A stretch of DNA of 6,208 nt from an uncultured Lachnospiraceae bacterium (GTDB lineage Bacteria > Bacillota_A > Clostridia > Lachnospirales > Lachnospiraceae): the NCBI GenBank assembly GCA_905207905.1, contig CAJLNC010000111.1, forward strand, positions 1 through 6,208, given 5' to 3'. Under the pieces are notes generated by a model that was not told where the DNA came from, ran no database searches, and saw nothing but the letters and a program-made list of their open reading frames with translations. The stretch's first letter is position 1; each line of letters opens with the position of its first letter. The translations under genes and the position numbers were made by a program. Positions 6,158-6,208 of this stretch are shown piece by piece.

Positions 6158-6208
6158 AGGAGATGCTGCAAAATACCTCCGGCGGTATCATTTCGGGTGA
6201 TTTTTCTC
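6158..6208. repeat. Right arm of the long inverted repeat
   Basis: Reverse complement of 6-56 with three differences (two within the core 6162-6208). It begins 7 bases after the kinase stop codon and runs to the window edge, so its outer end is not seen. Plus-strand ATACC (6173-6177) pairs with GGTAT (6184-6188), and ATCA (6187-6190) can pair with TGAT (6198-6201), followed by TTTTCTC. No other terminator follows the kinase gene, so this arm probably carries the operon's 3' end. Confidence 0.9.
6173..6206 (+). terminator. Possible terminator of the exporter/two-component operon within the right repeat
   Basis: Two adjacent small hairpins (ATACC/GGTAT around TCCGGC, and ATCA/TGAT around TTTCGGG) end in a T-rich run at 6201-6205, 50 bases past the kinase stop. 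The second stem is short and AT-rich, so termination efficiency is doubtful. It is nevertheless the only terminator-like structure after the operon, and the equivalent place in the left repeat lies downstream of the divergent gene. Confidence 0.4.

Noticed and set aside
1..6208. Autonomous transposon or integrative element
   Set aside because: No transposase, integrase or relaxase is encoded; only the inverted arms point that way, and no target duplication can be seen because the right arm ends at the window edge.
1..6208. CRISPR array, tRNA, rRNA or known riboswitch
   Set aside because: No regularly spaced direct repeats, cloverleaf or familiar riboswitch core was found on either strand by reading.

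Overview
The window looks like chromosome of a Gram-positive anaerobe of the class Clostridia, probably Lachnospiraceae. This is inference from gene style: strong AGGAGG-type ribosome binding sites, several TTG starts, moderate GC content, a membrane-anchored adaptor with no outer-membrane partner, and a DUF1622 membrane protein. No RNA gene, CRISPR array, transposase or integrase is visible.

Layout, left to right. Positions 6-56 hold one arm of a nearly perfect inverted repeat whose other arm is at 6158-6208, so the two arms bracket the whole gene set. Next come a hairpin (66-84) and an intrinsic terminator (85-111) that serves a minus-strand gene for a small DUF1622 membrane protein (129-473). 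A 270-bp divergent intergenic region (474-743) holds a good sigma-A-type promoter for the DUF1622 gene and several palindromes and short repeats facing the plus-strand operon. The plus strand then carries a HlyD/MacA-type membrane fusion protein (744-2270), a MacB/LolD-type ABC ATPase (2276-2971), a MacB/FtsX-type permease (2968-4134), an OmpR/PhoB-type response regulator (4287-4955) and a HAMP-containing histidine kinase (4970-6151). The kinase gene ends seven bases before the right repeat arm.

How the genes fit together. The adaptor, ATPase and permease form a MacAB-like (YknXYZ-like) tripartite export or envelope-defence ABC system. The two-component pair directly downstream most likely senses envelope stress or the exported compound and controls this operon, perhaps also the divergent DUF1622 gene. 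The substrate cannot be read from the sequence. The general system type is well known.

The points most worth a second look are: the inverted repeat, which sits in the same orientation downstream of both transcription units; an adaptor that looks like two tandem lipoyl/helix/barrel modules; three TTG starts; and a kinase start codon placed in the loop of a predicted hairpin, followed by an unusual basic N-terminal extension.
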